This document shows, in pieces, positions 49,189 through 57,775 of a DNA stretch of 64,000 nt (positions are counted from its first letter, which is position 1; the number at the start of each line of letters is the position of its first letter). Source of the DNA: Vicinamibacterales bacterium (GTDB taxonomy: Bacteria > Acidobacteriota > Vicinamibacteria > Vicinamibacterales > UBA2999). The notes beneath the pieces are model-generated. The model made no database searches. It was not told the DNA's origin and saw nothing but the letters and a program-made list of their open reading frames with translations. Position numbers and translations under genes: made by a program. The stretch is from positions 161,304 through 225,303 of the forward strand of contig JAWKHS010000011.1 of the NCBI GenBank assembly GCA_041394705.1, written 5' to 3'.

Positions 49189-51954
49189 ATGCCGCTCATG
49201 CCCGGCACCCGGCTTGGAGCATACGCCCTCACCGGCCCGATCGGCGAGGGCGGCATGGGCCAGGTGTGGCGCGCACGCGACACCAGGCTCGATCGCGACG
49301 TCGCCCTCAAGATCCTGCCCGACGCGTTCGTCCACGACGCCGACCGCGTGGCGCGGTTCACGCGCGAAGCGAAGACCCTCGCCGCCCTGAACCATCCGCA
49401 CATCGCGGGCATCTACGGTCTCGAGGAGAGCCACGGCGTCGCGGCGCTGGTGATGGAGCTCGTCGAGGGCGAGGATCTGTCGCAGCGGCTCGCGCGCGGC
49501 GCGATCCCGATCGAGGAGGCGCTGCCGATCGCCCGGCAGGTCGCCGAAGCGCTGGAAGCCGCGCACGAGCAGGGCATCGTCCATCGCGACCTCAAGCCCG
49601 CCAATATCAAGGTGCGGCCCGACGGCGCCGTGAAGGTGCTGGACTTCGGCCTGGCCAAGGCGCTCGACCCCGCCGGGGCCTCGGCGGCGAATGCCTCGCT
49701 GTCGCCCACGATCACGTCGCCCGCCATGACGGCGGCGGGCATCATCCTCGGAACGGCCGCGTACATGGCGCCGGAGCAGGCGCGCGGCACGATGGTGGAC
49801 CGGCGGGCGGATCTGTGGGCCTTCGGCGTCGTGCTTTACGAGATGGTCACGGGCAGGCGCCTCTTCGACGGGGCGACGGTCTCCGACACGCTCGCGGCCG
49901 TGCTGACGAGGGAACCCGACTGGACGATGCTCCCGTCGACGACACCCGCGCCGATCCGGACGCTGCTGCGCCGCTGTCTGGCAAAGGACCGCAAGCGCCG
50001 CATGGACTCGGCGGCCGACGCGCGGCTGGAGATCGAGGAGGCGTTGACGCCCGGCGCCAGCCCCGCGTTGGACGATGCGGGTGTCCAGACCCGCGTCGAC
50101 GCCGCCGTGACGTCCGCCCGCGCCGAGGTCGGGCGCGTCATGCGAGCGCGGATGGCGTTCGTCGCCGCCGTCGCGCTCGTCGCTGTCGGCGCGACGGCCG
50201 GCGGCATGTGGCTGGCGACGCGCTCCGCGCCGCCGCCTGTCGTTCAGACGGCCATCCCAATCCCTCCCGCGGCGCCACTCGGGCTGAGCCCCGGCGATCG
50301 ATCCATCGCCATCACGCCCGACGGCGCGCGCATCGTCTATATGGGCGGCGAGAGCCTCGTGGGCCGCGCCCTGGACAGCCTGGACCCTGTCTCGCTCGGC
50401 ACTGTCGGCGGGCGGAACCCGTTCGTCTCGCCCGACGGCCAGTGGGTGGGCTTCGTCGAAGCCAACCGCATCCTGAGGAAGGTGGCCATCACCGGTGGGC
50501 CGGCCGTCACCGTGGCCCAGGAAGACGGCTTCTCGCGCGGCGCCGTCTGGCTGCCCGACGACACCATCGTGTTTGCGACCGCCGCGCCAGGCACCGGACT
50601 GCAGCAGGTAGCGGCCGACGGCGGCGCGGTCACGGTGCTGACGCGTCCGGACCGCACGCAGGGCGAAGAGGACCACGCCTGGCCGGAGGCGCTGCCAGGC
50701 GGCGGCGCGGTGCTCTTCACCATCACCTCGGCGACGGGAGACGCGGGCGCGGCCGAGATTGCCGTGCTCGATCTCGCCACCGGGACGCATGCGGTAGTGC
50801 TGCGCGGCGGCAGCCATGCGCAGTACGTGGCACGCCGGTCGACCGGCGCCGGACCGGCGGGGTACCTGGTGTATGCGGCGGGCGGCACGCTGCGCGCCGT
50901 CGCCTTCGACCCGCAGACACGGACCACACGCGGCACACCGGTGCCCGTGGTGCCCGACGTGGTGACGAGCGTGAATCCCCCTGCGGTCGGGGGCGTCCAG
51001 GCCGCTGTGGCGGCGGATGGCACGCTGGCCTACGTGCGGGCGGGCGCCGGTGGGACCGAGCGGCGGACGCTGGCGTGGGTGGACCGTCTCGGGCGGGAGA
51101 CGGCCTTCGCCGCGCCACCGGCCGAGTACGTGCAGCCGAGGCTCAGCCCGGACGGCAGCCGTCTGGCCGTTGCCGTCTTCAACGAGGACCTCTGGGTGGG
51201 GGACGTGGCGCTCCAGACGCTGACACGCCTGACCTTCATGCCGGGTCGGGAGTATTTTCCCGTTTGGGCGCCTGACGGCCGCCGCCTGTTCTTCAGCTCC
51301 GACCAGGACGGCGTGCGCAACCTCTACGCGCAGGCGGCAGACGGGACGGGGACGGCGGAGCGACTGACGACGAGCCCGAACGAGCAGTACGCGAGCGGTG
51401 TGACCCCGGACGGGACGCGCCTCCTCTTCACGGAAAGGTCTCCCCAGACCGGTTTCGACATCATGCAGATCGAGCTGGCGGGGAGCCGCACGGTGACGCC
51501 GCTCGTGCGGACGCCCGCGATCGAAGACAACGGCGTGGTATCGCCCGACGGCCGGTGGCTCGCCTACCAGGCGAACGACTCGGGAACGGTCGAGATCTAC
51601 GTGCGCCCGTATCCGGATGTGGCGAGCGGGCGGTGGCAGGTGTCCACCGGTGGTGGCACCGAGCCAGTCTGGGCGCGCGACGGGCGGGAACTGTTCTACG
51701 TGTCGCCCACGGGCGCGCTGATGCGCGTCGGGGTGGAGAGCGGGACGCCGTGGGGCGCGAGGCCGCCGACGGCGGTATTGAAGGACGGCGCGCTGACGCC
51801 GAGCCGCGAAGGTCCCCGGTACGATGTGTCGGCGGACGGGCAGCGGTTCCTAGTGCTCAGAGACGTGCCAGCGCCGGACGCTGCGCCGCCGCAGCTCATC
51901 GTCATCCAGCACTTCGAGGAGTTGCTGCGGCGCCTCGTGCCGGGACAGGACTGA
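49189..51954 (+). CDS. Ser/Thr protein kinase fused to a TolB/PD40 beta-propeller
   Basis: A 921-residue membrane kinase. The Hanks-type kinase domain (about 8-285) is complete: GEGGMGQVW P-loop, Lys41 (VALKI), HRDLKPAN (catalytic Asp134), DFG at 152-154, and MAPEQARG. A transmembrane helix (about 320-343) separates it from an extracytoplasmic six- to seven-bladed propeller with PD40 motifs (ITPDGARIVYMG, WAPDGRRLFFSS, VTPDGTRLLFTE, VSPDGRWLAYQ). This architecture is characteristic of Acidobacteriota. It should sense an external ligand and phosphorylate cytoplasmic Ser/Thr targets. Confidence 0.93.
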   Translation: MPLMPGTRLGAYALTGPIGEGGMGQVWRARDTRLDRDVALKILPDAFVHDADRVARFTREAKTLAALNHPHIAGIYGLEESHGVAALVMELVEGEDLSQRLARGAIPIEEALPIARQVAEALEAAHEQGIVHRDLKPANIKVRPDGAVKVLDFGLAKALDPAGASAANASLSPTITSPAMTAAGIILGTAAYMAPEQARGTMVDRRADLWAFGVVLYEMVTGRRLFDGATVSDTLAAVLTREPDWTMLPSTTPAPIRTLLRRCLAKDRKRRMDSAADARLEIEEALTPGASPALDDAGVQTRVDAAVTSARAEVGRVMRARMAFVAAVALVAVGATAGGMWLATRSAPPPVVQTAIPIPPAAPLGLSPGDRSIAITPDGARIVYMGGESLVGRALDSLDPVSLGTVGGRNPFVSPDGQWVGFVEANRILRKVAITGGPAVTVAQEDGFSRGAVWLPDDTIVFATAAPGTGLQQVAADGGAVTVLTRPDRTQGEEDHAWPEALPGGGAVLFTITSATGDAGAAEIAVLDLATGTHAVVLRGGSHAQYVARRSTGAGPAGYLVYAAGGTLRAVAFDPQTRTTRGTPVPVVPDVVTSVNPPAVGGVQAAVAADGTLAYVRAGAGGTERRTLAWVDRLGRETAFAAPPAEYVQPRLSPDGSRLAVAVFNEDLWVGDVALQTLTRLTFMPGREYFPVWAPDGRRLFFSSDQDGVRNLYAQAADGTGTAERLTTSPNEQYASGVTPDGTRLLFTERSPQTGFDIMQIELAGSRTVTPLVRTPAIEDNGVVSPDGRWLAYQANDSGTVEIYVRPYPDVASGRWQVSTGGGTEPVWARDGRELFYVSPTGALMRVGVESGTPWGARPPTAVLKDGALTPSREGPRYDVSADGQRFLVLRDVPAPDAAPPQLIVIQHFEELLRRLVPGQD

Positions 51955-52041
51955 CGGCGCTCGCACGCGCGGGCAGGACGCGTGCGGTCCCGAACCAGCC
52001 GCTCGAGAAGCCGCGGCGCCCCCGGGGTGGCGGTTCCGCCG

Positions 52042-52072
52042 GCCGAGCGGATCGCCCCCCGGCCGGCTCGGC
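52042..52072. terminator. Hairpin between convergent kinase and transketolase-like genes
   Basis: GCCGAGC (52042-52048) and GCTCGGC (52066-52072) pair across a GC-rich loop, in the 125-bp gap between the convergent stops at 51954 and 52080. A shared terminator is plausible, although no T-tract is seen. Confidence 0.35.
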
Positions 52073-52079
52073 GTCCGTC

Positions 52080-54584
52080 TCAGGCCAGCGCGTCGAGGGC
52101 CGCTCGCTGCGCCGCGAGCCGCGCCGGGCGCTCCTCGGCGAAGCGCGTGATGCCGGCCAGGATCGACGCTGGGTCGAGATGCGCCTCGGCGATGACGTCG
52201 GGCTCGAGGCCGCCGGTCAGCCACTCGTCGTGCCAGTCGGCCGTCAGTGAGTAGCGGTCGGCGTCCGGGCCGACGTCGCGAAGCGGGAAGACGCGCTTGG
52301 TGCCGCCGGTGACGAACATCAGGTCCTGCCTGGCGCCGAGCGGCAGCACGGACTCACGGTACGCCGCCGGCTGCCGGTCGAACAGCTCTTCGCTGACTGC
52401 CGACACCACCTTGACGTTGACGCCGGCCTGCGCGAGCTGCGGCAGGACCTTCACCGTGTTGAACGTCGCGTAGGCGCCCTGCACGACGACGTAGCCGTGT
52501 CGGGGGCCCGGCGCGAAGTCGCGAATCACGTACAGCCCCTTCGCAGCGGCGCGCACGTCCTGGTCCGCGAACGTCCGGCGGTCGGCCACCGGCAGGTCGG
52601 GCCTGGCGACCTCGATGGCGATGATGCCGACCTTCTTGTCGCGGGCGGCGATGGCCGCGGCGGCGAAGTAGCCGGGCGCGACGTCGTTGTAGTCCCAGAA
52701 GCTCAGGTTGATGATCTGGCCGCGCGGGAAGAGCTTCCACACCTGCGGCGCGAAGATGCCGAAGTGCGTGCGCGCGTCGGCGGCGGTCTCGGGGCCGGAG
52801 TGGGCGGCCAGGATGTGCAGGACCCCGGTCTTGAACTTCGAGTCCTGGTTCTGCTGGCTCCAGACTCGCGCCGGCAGGTACATCAGCGGCGTGAAGGCGC
52901 CGTAGGTGCCGCTGAACGCCCAGACACCGGCGAACGTGTCCGGATCCGGCGAGGCGTTCTGGCTGACGAGGCCGATCGCCGTCGAGGCGTTGCCCGCCTC
53001 CTGGATCGCGGCCTTGAGCCGGGTGCCCAGCGGGTTCGTCTCCGGGTCGTAATGGCCCCAGAAGCTGCCGTGCTCGAGGTTGACCGACTCCGAGAGGTCC
53101 GCCGCGGCCGTGAGCACGCGGTTACCCGTCACGTAGTTCAGCCACTTGATGATCTCGGAGATGGCGCGCCGCGCGCCGGCGGCGTCCCCGGGCTTCCGGA
53201 AGAGCGCGATCCTGGCGGTCTTGCTCGCCCCCGACACGGCGTTCTCGACCGAGACCTCCTGCGGTTCGTCGGGCAGGTTCGCGACCTGGAGCCGATCGTC
53301 CAGGAAGGGATCGCGCGTGACGTCGACGCGCAGCGGGATGTCGGTGACCTGGTCGCCCATCTCGACGAGCCGGTCCGCCAGCCAGTCCCCGAGGCCGTTC
53401 CTGTCGAGCACGGACATCGCGACGTCGATGTTCGTCTTGAACTGCAGCAGCCGCTCGCGCGGGTCGGTGACCGGCCCCGACGACATGCCCTCGAACGCCA
53501 CGCCGAAGCGCGCCTCGAAGGTCTTCGCCAGCCCGACGATGTAGTCGGCGTTCATCTTGAAGCCGTACGGGTGGCTCGGGTAGCCCACGATCTGGTTGGC
53601 GACGGGCGACGGCCAGTAGCCCTTGGTCGTCCTGGCGATGGCGATCATGGGCCGGCGATCCGCCGGATCCCAGCGCTCCATCGCGTCAAAGGCGTCGAGG
53701 ATCTGGGCGTAGTCGTGGCCGTCGGCGATGGTGAAGACGTTCCAGCCGTAGGACGTCCACTGATCGCGCAGCACGTAGGCGTCCGCGAACTGGCGCGACA
53801 CCACGCCGCCGATGAGCGCGTCGTCGATGCCGGCGTTGTTGTCCGACAGCACGACGCGAAGCCGCTTGCCGGCCTTGACGGCCAAGGCCTGCGTCTTCAG
53901 TTCCTGGGCATGCCCGGCGCACATCGCGAACTCGCCCTCGAAGGCGATCACCTTCGGCGAGTCGAGGCCGGCGCCAAGGATGTCCCAGAACGCGGCCTTG
54001 CCGGCCGACGCGGCCACGCCGACGCCCGAGGGCCCGCCGTTGACGTCGTTGGTGACGTCGGTGGACTCGATATGGCCGGACAACGTGCGGATCCCGCGGC
54101 CCTTGGCCTGCGCGAACCGCGGGTGGTCGCTGAGGCCGTGGTCCTCGAGCAGGGTCGCCAGGGCGCCGGCGCCTCGGCGGAAGCCGAGCGCATCGACCGA
54201 CAGCATGCCGAGGTCCGGCGCGACGTGGTACCGGCGATCGCCCGTGGCGGCGTACTTCCTCGCGAGCGCCTCGCCCATGATGATCCAGAGGGCGTAGCAC
54301 GTCGGGGCGCAGTGGCCGGCGGCCAGCATGAACTTGTCGGCGTACGGGTGCTTGGGACGCCGGTAGTCGAAGTGCAGGCCGCCGCGCTGGCGGCCGGCGA
54401 GATGCGTGACGACGTTCAGCGGCGTGTAGGCCAGGGGCCCGCCGAAATGACCGGTCTGCGCGTAGTTGCCAAGCAGCACCAGCGTCATGCACGTCATGAA
54501 GCCGATGTCCTCCAGCTGGGACAGATCGCCGCGGTCGAGCTGGTCGTGGGATCGTGACTGGAGGGTCACGTGTTCTGCGTTCAT
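52080..54584 (-). CDS. Transketolase-like thiamine-diphosphate enzyme
   Basis: An 834-residue protein of the transketolase superfamily. The TPP-binding half has AAGHCAPTCYALWIIMGEAL, a GEFAMCAGHAQE segment in place of the usual GDGE, and VVLSDNNAGIDDAL supplying the Asn. The pyrimidine-binding half contains AAADLSESVNLEH, FAGVWAFSGTYGAFTPLMYLP and SFWDYNDVAPGYFAAA. The C-terminal domain has VVSAVSEELFDRQP. It is longer than classical transketolase (about 660) and shorter than AceE. Substrate cannot be assigned, with keto-acid or ketose-phosphate chemistry likely. The start is the ATG of MNAEHVTLQS, with only a weak ribosome site. Confidence 0.78.
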   Translation of the reverse strand: MNAEHVTLQSRSHDQLDRGDLSQLEDIGFMTCMTLVLLGNYAQTGHFGGPLAYTPLNVVTHLAGRQRGGLHFDYRRPKHPYADKFMLAAGHCAPTCYALWIIMGEALARKYAATGDRRYHVAPDLGMLSVDALGFRRGAGALATLLEDHGLSDHPRFAQAKGRGIRTLSGHIESTDVTNDVNGGPSGVGVAASAGKAAFWDILGAGLDSPKVIAFEGEFAMCAGHAQELKTQALAVKAGKRLRVVLSDNNAGIDDALIGGVVSRQFADAYVLRDQWTSYGWNVFTIADGHDYAQILDAFDAMERWDPADRRPMIAIARTTKGYWPSPVANQIVGYPSHPYGFKMNADYIVGLAKTFEARFGVAFEGMSSGPVTDPRERLLQFKTNIDVAMSVLDRNGLGDWLADRLVEMGDQVTDIPLRVDVTRDPFLDDRLQVANLPDEPQEVSVENAVSGASKTARIALFRKPGDAAGARRAISEIIKWLNYVTGNRVLTAAADLSESVNLEHGSFWGHYDPETNPLGTRLKAAIQEAGNASTAIGLVSQNASPDPDTFAGVWAFSGTYGAFTPLMYLPARVWSQQNQDSKFKTGVLHILAAHSGPETAADARTHFGIFAPQVWKLFPRGQIINLSFWDYNDVAPGYFAAAAIAARDKKVGIIAIEVARPDLPVADRRTFADQDVRAAAKGLYVIRDFAPGPRHGYVVVQGAYATFNTVKVLPQLAQAGVNVKVVSAVSEELFDRQPAAYRESVLPLGARQDLMFVTGGTKRVFPLRDVGPDADRYSLTADWHDEWLTGGLEPDVIAEAHLDPASILAGITRFAEERPARLAAQRAALDALA

Positions 54585-54704
54585 GGGGTCGTGGGTCCTG
54601 TCACTCGGGAGGGATCGTGGGGCGAACGCAGCAGATCCTACAGCGACGGGCCGGGCGCGCAAAGCGCGGGCCGGCCGCTCCTGGTGGCCCCGGCGCTCGT
54701 CTGC

Positions 54705-54710
54705 GATAAT
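54705..54710 (+). promoter_or_regulatory. Candidate -10 box of the DsrE-like operon
   Basis: GATAAT ends six bases before the ATG at 54717, so transcription should start at the start codon itself (leaderless). The same GATAATCCGC-type context occurs upstream of other genes in the window. Confidence 0.5.
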
Positions 54711-54716
54711 CCGCGC

Positions 54717-55346
54717 ATGATCCGCCGCACCTTCGTCTCCGCTCTCACCGGCGTCGGCACGCTGTTCGCGGCCGGCTCGCCGGCCGCCGCGCAGCGCTCA
54801 CCGTCCGGCGCCAGTCCACGGCGACACGCACAGGACGACTGGCTCGACCAGGCCCCGGCCGGGCATCGCGTGGTGTTCGACTGCTGGATGTCGGACACCG
54901 TCGGAGAGACCGTCGGCTTCGCCGCCAACTGGTACCGCGTGAACAAGGAGCAGTACGGCCTGGCCGACGGCGACCTGGGAATGGTGATCGTCGTGCGCCA
55001 CGGGTCGGCGCCCTTCGCCTTCGGCACGGGCCTGTGGGCGAAATACGGGAAGATCCTGGCAGCGAACATGGCCGCCAACGACCCGGCGGCCCACCCCATT
55101 CCGACGACCAACGTGCACGCCGAACGCCTCCAGGGCCTGGCGAAGCAGGGCATGCGGCTGGCAATCTGCAGCCTGTCCACGCGGCGCTACGCGGGCGCCA
55201 TCGCCAAGGAGACGGGCCAGGAGCCGGACGCCGTCTACACGGAGATCACGGCCAATCCCATTGGCCCGGCGCACTTCGTGCCCGCGGGCGTGGTGACCGT
55301 GACGCGCGCCCAGGAGCGCGGGTATTCGCTCGTCAGCATCGGCTGA
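54717..55346 (+). CDS. Exported DsrE/DsrF-like family protein
   Basis: A 209-residue exported protein. The N-terminus MIRRTFVSALTGVGTLFAAG is Tat-like. The body matches secreted DsrE-like proteins: LGMVIVVRHGSAPFAF (first Rossmann-like strand), WAKYGKIL, LAKQGMRLAICSLSTRRYAG (with the Cys at the position used by sulfur-transfer relatives), and a C-terminal VPAGVVTVTRAQERGYSLVSIG. The role is unknown, with possible sulfur handling or binding. It leads a three-gene operon (gaps of 16 and 13 bp) with DUF1992 and aldose-epimerase genes. Confidence 0.78.
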   Translation: MIRRTFVSALTGVGTLFAAGSPAAAQRSPSGASPRRHAQDDWLDQAPAGHRVVFDCWMSDTVGETVGFAANWYRVNKEQYGLADGDLGMVIVVRHGSAPFAFGTGLWAKYGKILAANMAANDPAAHPIPTTNVHAERLQGLAKQGMRLAICSLSTRRYAGAIAKETGQEPDAVYTEITANPIGPAHFVPAGVVTVTRAQERGYSLVSIG

Positions 55347-55362
55347 GTCCCGGGCGCACCAC

Positions 55363-55686
55363 ATGCCCTTCGAGAAGATCGCGGAGCAGAAGATCCGGGC
55401 GGCCATGGAGGCCGGCGAATTCGACGATCTGCCGGGCGCGGGTCAACCGGTCGATCTCGAGGGCTATTTCGCCCTTCCACACCACCTCAGGGCGGCGTAC
55501 GCCGTCCTGAAGAACGCCAACTGCGCACCCGAGGAAGTGCTGCTGCTGAGGGACGTGGCCAGGCTGGAACGCGCCGTGGCCGACGCCGGCGACGCGAGCC
55601 CGGAGCTGCACCGCGAGTTGGAGGCGGCCCGCCTCAAGCTGTCGGTGGCCATGGAACGCTTCAGGCGCGAGGCGCGCACCACCTGA
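55363..55686 (+). CDS. DUF1992 (DnaJ-homologue subfamily C28-like) protein
   Basis: A 107-residue cytoplasmic protein matching DUF1992: AEQKIRAAMEAGEFDDLPGAGQPVDLEGYFALPHHLRAAYAVLKNANCAPEEV at residues 7-60, then two helices (LRDVARLERAVADAG, RELEAARLKLSVAMERFRRE). The family is broadly conserved and includes human DNAJC28, but its biochemical role is unknown. It starts 16 bp after the DsrE-like gene without a clear ribosome site, so coupling to upstream translation is likely. Confidence 0.88.
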   Translation: MPFEKIAEQKIRAAMEAGEFDDLPGAGQPVDLEGYFALPHHLRAAYAVLKNANCAPEEVLLLRDVARLERAVADAGDASPELHRELEAARLKLSVAMERFRREARTT

Positions 55687-55699
55687 GCCCCCGTCATCC

Positions 55700-56821
55700 A
55701 TGAGCGCCTTCCGCCCGCGGTTCGTCGCCATCGTCCTCGCCGCGTGCGCGGCCGTCGGACTCGGGCCTCGGGTGGTGGCCGACGGGCAGGCATCGCCCCG
55801 CTATGCCGCCGCTCGCAACGGCGACGTCGTGAACCTGCGGGACGGCCAGACCGGCACGAGCGTCACGGTCGTGCCCTCGGTGGGCAACATCGCCACCGCG
55901 TTCATGGTGCACGGGCAGAACGTGCTCCGCTTCCAGCAGGCCTCGCTGGACGAGTTCAAGGCCCGCCCGGGCCAGACGGGCATTCCGTTCATGGCGCCGT
56001 GGATCAACCGCCTGGACGAGCAGGCCTTCCACGCCAACGGCCGCCGGCACGCCTTCGACATGAGCCTCGGGAACGTGCGCGGCGAAATCCCCATCCACGG
56101 CTTCGTGACCACGACGGACAAGTGGCGGCTGGTGTCCGTCGACGCGACGCCCTCGGGCGCGTCGGTCACGAGCCGGCTGGAGTTCTTCCGCCAGCCCGCA
56201 TGGATGCGGCAGTGGCCGTTCGCCCACACCATCACCACGACCTACCGCCTGGCGGACGGCGCGCTGGAAGTGGCGACGACGATCGAGAACCTGAGCGACG
56301 AGCCGATGCCGGTCGCCGTCGGCTTCCATCCGTACTTCCAGCTCACCGACTCGCCGCGTGACGAGTGGCGCCTGACGCTCGGCGCCCGGACGCGCTGGCT
56401 GCTCGACGGCCGGAAGCTCCCGACCGGCGCCACCGAGGCCGCCTCCGCCCTCCTCCCGCCGGCCTCGCCACTGGCCGACTACAACCTGGACGACGTGTTC
56501 GGCGATCTCGTCCGCGACGCCGATGGGCGATCCACGACGAGCGTCCGCGGTCGGACGCAGCAGCTCGACGTGGTCCTGGGTCCGAACTTCAGGTCCGTCG
56601 TCATCTGGGCGCCGAACCCGTCCGGCAGGGGCCGAGGCGGCCAGGGCGACTCGCCGCCGGCCGAACGCAACTTCATCTGCATCGAGCCGATGGCCGCCAT
56701 CACGAACGCGTTGAACATGGCGCCGCGCGGCCGGTATGCGGACCTGCAGGCGATCCCCCCGGGCGGCACCTGGCGCGAGAGCTTCTGGGTCAGGCCGAGT
56801 GGATTCCAGCCGCCGCGCTGA
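55700..56821 (+). CDS. Exported aldose 1-epimerase family protein
   Basis: A 373-residue galactose mutarotase-like protein with a signal peptide (about 1-29). The active site is visible: His in EIPIHGFV (first), the catalytic His in VGFHPYFQL, and the general-base Glu in FICIEPMAAITNAL. NRLDEQAFHANGRRHAF corresponds to the family's N-R...G strand. It interconverts alpha and beta sugar anomers, here in the periplasm. The gene is third in the DsrE-like/DUF1992 operon, with 13 bp between it and DUF1992. Confidence 0.88.
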   Translation: MSAFRPRFVAIVLAACAAVGLGPRVVADGQASPRYAAARNGDVVNLRDGQTGTSVTVVPSVGNIATAFMVHGQNVLRFQQASLDEFKARPGQTGIPFMAPWINRLDEQAFHANGRRHAFDMSLGNVRGEIPIHGFVTTTDKWRLVSVDATPSGASVTSRLEFFRQPAWMRQWPFAHTITTTYRLADGALEVATTIENLSDEPMPVAVGFHPYFQLTDSPRDEWRLTLGARTRWLLDGRKLPTGATEAASALLPPASPLADYNLDDVFGDLVRDADGRSTTSVRGRTQQLDVVLGPNFRSVVIWAPNPSGRGRGGQGDSPPAERNFICIEPMAAITNALNMAPRGRYADLQAIPPGGTWRESFWVRPSGFQPPR

Positions 56822-56893
56822 GCGCCGGCGCCGACGCGAACGCGCTGCGTCACGCCAGGCCCGCGGTCGGCGACTGCGTGGGGTGCGCCGGCC

Positions 56894-57469
56894 TCATCGC
56901 CGCCAGCGAGCGATCTCGGCGTCGAACGCCGGCGTCAGATCGCTCTGACCCAACGCCCCTTCGAGCAGTCGAAGCGTGCTCCGGATCTGGTCGACGTCGA
57001 GGTCGGTTCCTCGCTCCGACAGCACGCCGCGGACATCTTCGATGTCCTTCTCCCGCCCGGCGAGCAGCTTCGTGACGATCAGATCTTCTGCGCTGATGAA
57101 TGGCACGACAGCACCAGCCACGTCGATGGGCACGGCCCGTTCGAGAAACAGATCCTCGAGACCAGGCCCGGCCAGGACCACATCGAGGGCCAGGCCCGAC
57201 CTCCGGTGTTCGAACGGTACGACGCGTGTCGACCGGATGAACGTCTCCGTCGCGTCGATCCGAAGCGAGAACCCGGCCGTGTCGAGCGTCCGCACCAGGT
57301 GATCCGTCGAGGTCGTGCACTTGACGGTGACGTCCACGTCCGTCGTCAGGCGCGGGCGCCCCCACACCAGCGCAGCCTGAGCGCCGAAGACGTACCAGCG
57401 GACGCCCATCGCCGCCAGCGCCGCGGCGAGGTCCGACAGCAGCTCAGCGGGGCCGGCAGACGACGGCAC
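56894..57469 (-). CDS. Nucleotidyltransferase-fold protein (DUF6036/AbiEii-like)
   Basis: A 191-residue protein with a nucleotidyltransferase core: WYVFGAQAALVWGRPRLTTDVDVTV supplies G[A]Q.. and the metal-binding DVDV pair, and LALDVVL gives the third Asp. Then FISAEDLIVTKLLAGREKDIEDVRGVL is the helix typical of AbiEii-like and MNT-like proteins. It is preceded by, and overlaps by 26 bp, a small gene of unknown function. That arrangement recalls two-gene toxin-antitoxin or abortive-infection modules. It starts with GTG. The actual substrate (tRNA, protein AMPylation or none) is unknown. Confidence 0.75.
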   Translation of the reverse strand: MPSSAGPAELLSDLAAALAAMGVRWYVFGAQAALVWGRPRLTTDVDVTVKCTTSTDHLVRTLDTAGFSLRIDATETFIRSTRVVPFEHRRSGLALDVVLAGPGLEDLFLERAVPIDVAGAVVPFISAEDLIVTKLLAGREKDIEDVRGVLSERGTDLDVDQIRSTLRLLEGALGQSDLTPAFDAEIARWRR

Positions 57470-57695
57470 GCAGCGCCTCTCCGACGCGCTGATGGACCCG
57501 CAGATCGTCGAGCCGGTGCTGGCGGCTCGGCCAGTCCGGCCGGAGCCGCTGCGCGTGCGTGCGCAGGTGGTCCGCGACGGCGAGGACGTCCGCGGCGGAG
57601 CGCCCGGCCTTGAGCGCGCGCCAGCCGCGGTCTTTCGACCCGGCGATCGCCGCCCAGTCGCGGCTCACGAACTGGCGAATCGAGTCGCGATCCAC
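57444..57695 (-). CDS. Small helical protein overlapping the nucleotidyltransferase gene
   Basis: An 83-residue protein (GTG start): MDRDSIRQFVSRDWAAIAGSKDRGWRALKAG, SAADVLAVADHLRTHAQRLRPDWPS, then HRLDDLRVHQRVGEALRAV. It looks all-helical and charged. Its 3' end overlaps the nucleotidyltransferase gene by 26 bp in another frame, so expression is coupled. I do not recognise a named family. A role as the antitoxin or regulator of its partner is an inference from gene order. Confidence 0.65.
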   Translation of the reverse strand: MDRDSIRQFVSRDWAAIAGSKDRGWRALKAGRSAADVLAVADHLRTHAQRLRPDWPSRQHRLDDLRVHQRVGEALRAVVCRPR

Positions 57696-57775
57696 GGGCC
57701 GATCCTATCACCCACTCGCGCTCGCGCCAGTCGACCGCGCACGCGCCGCCGGAATCCAGGCGCCTCGCCGGTTCG

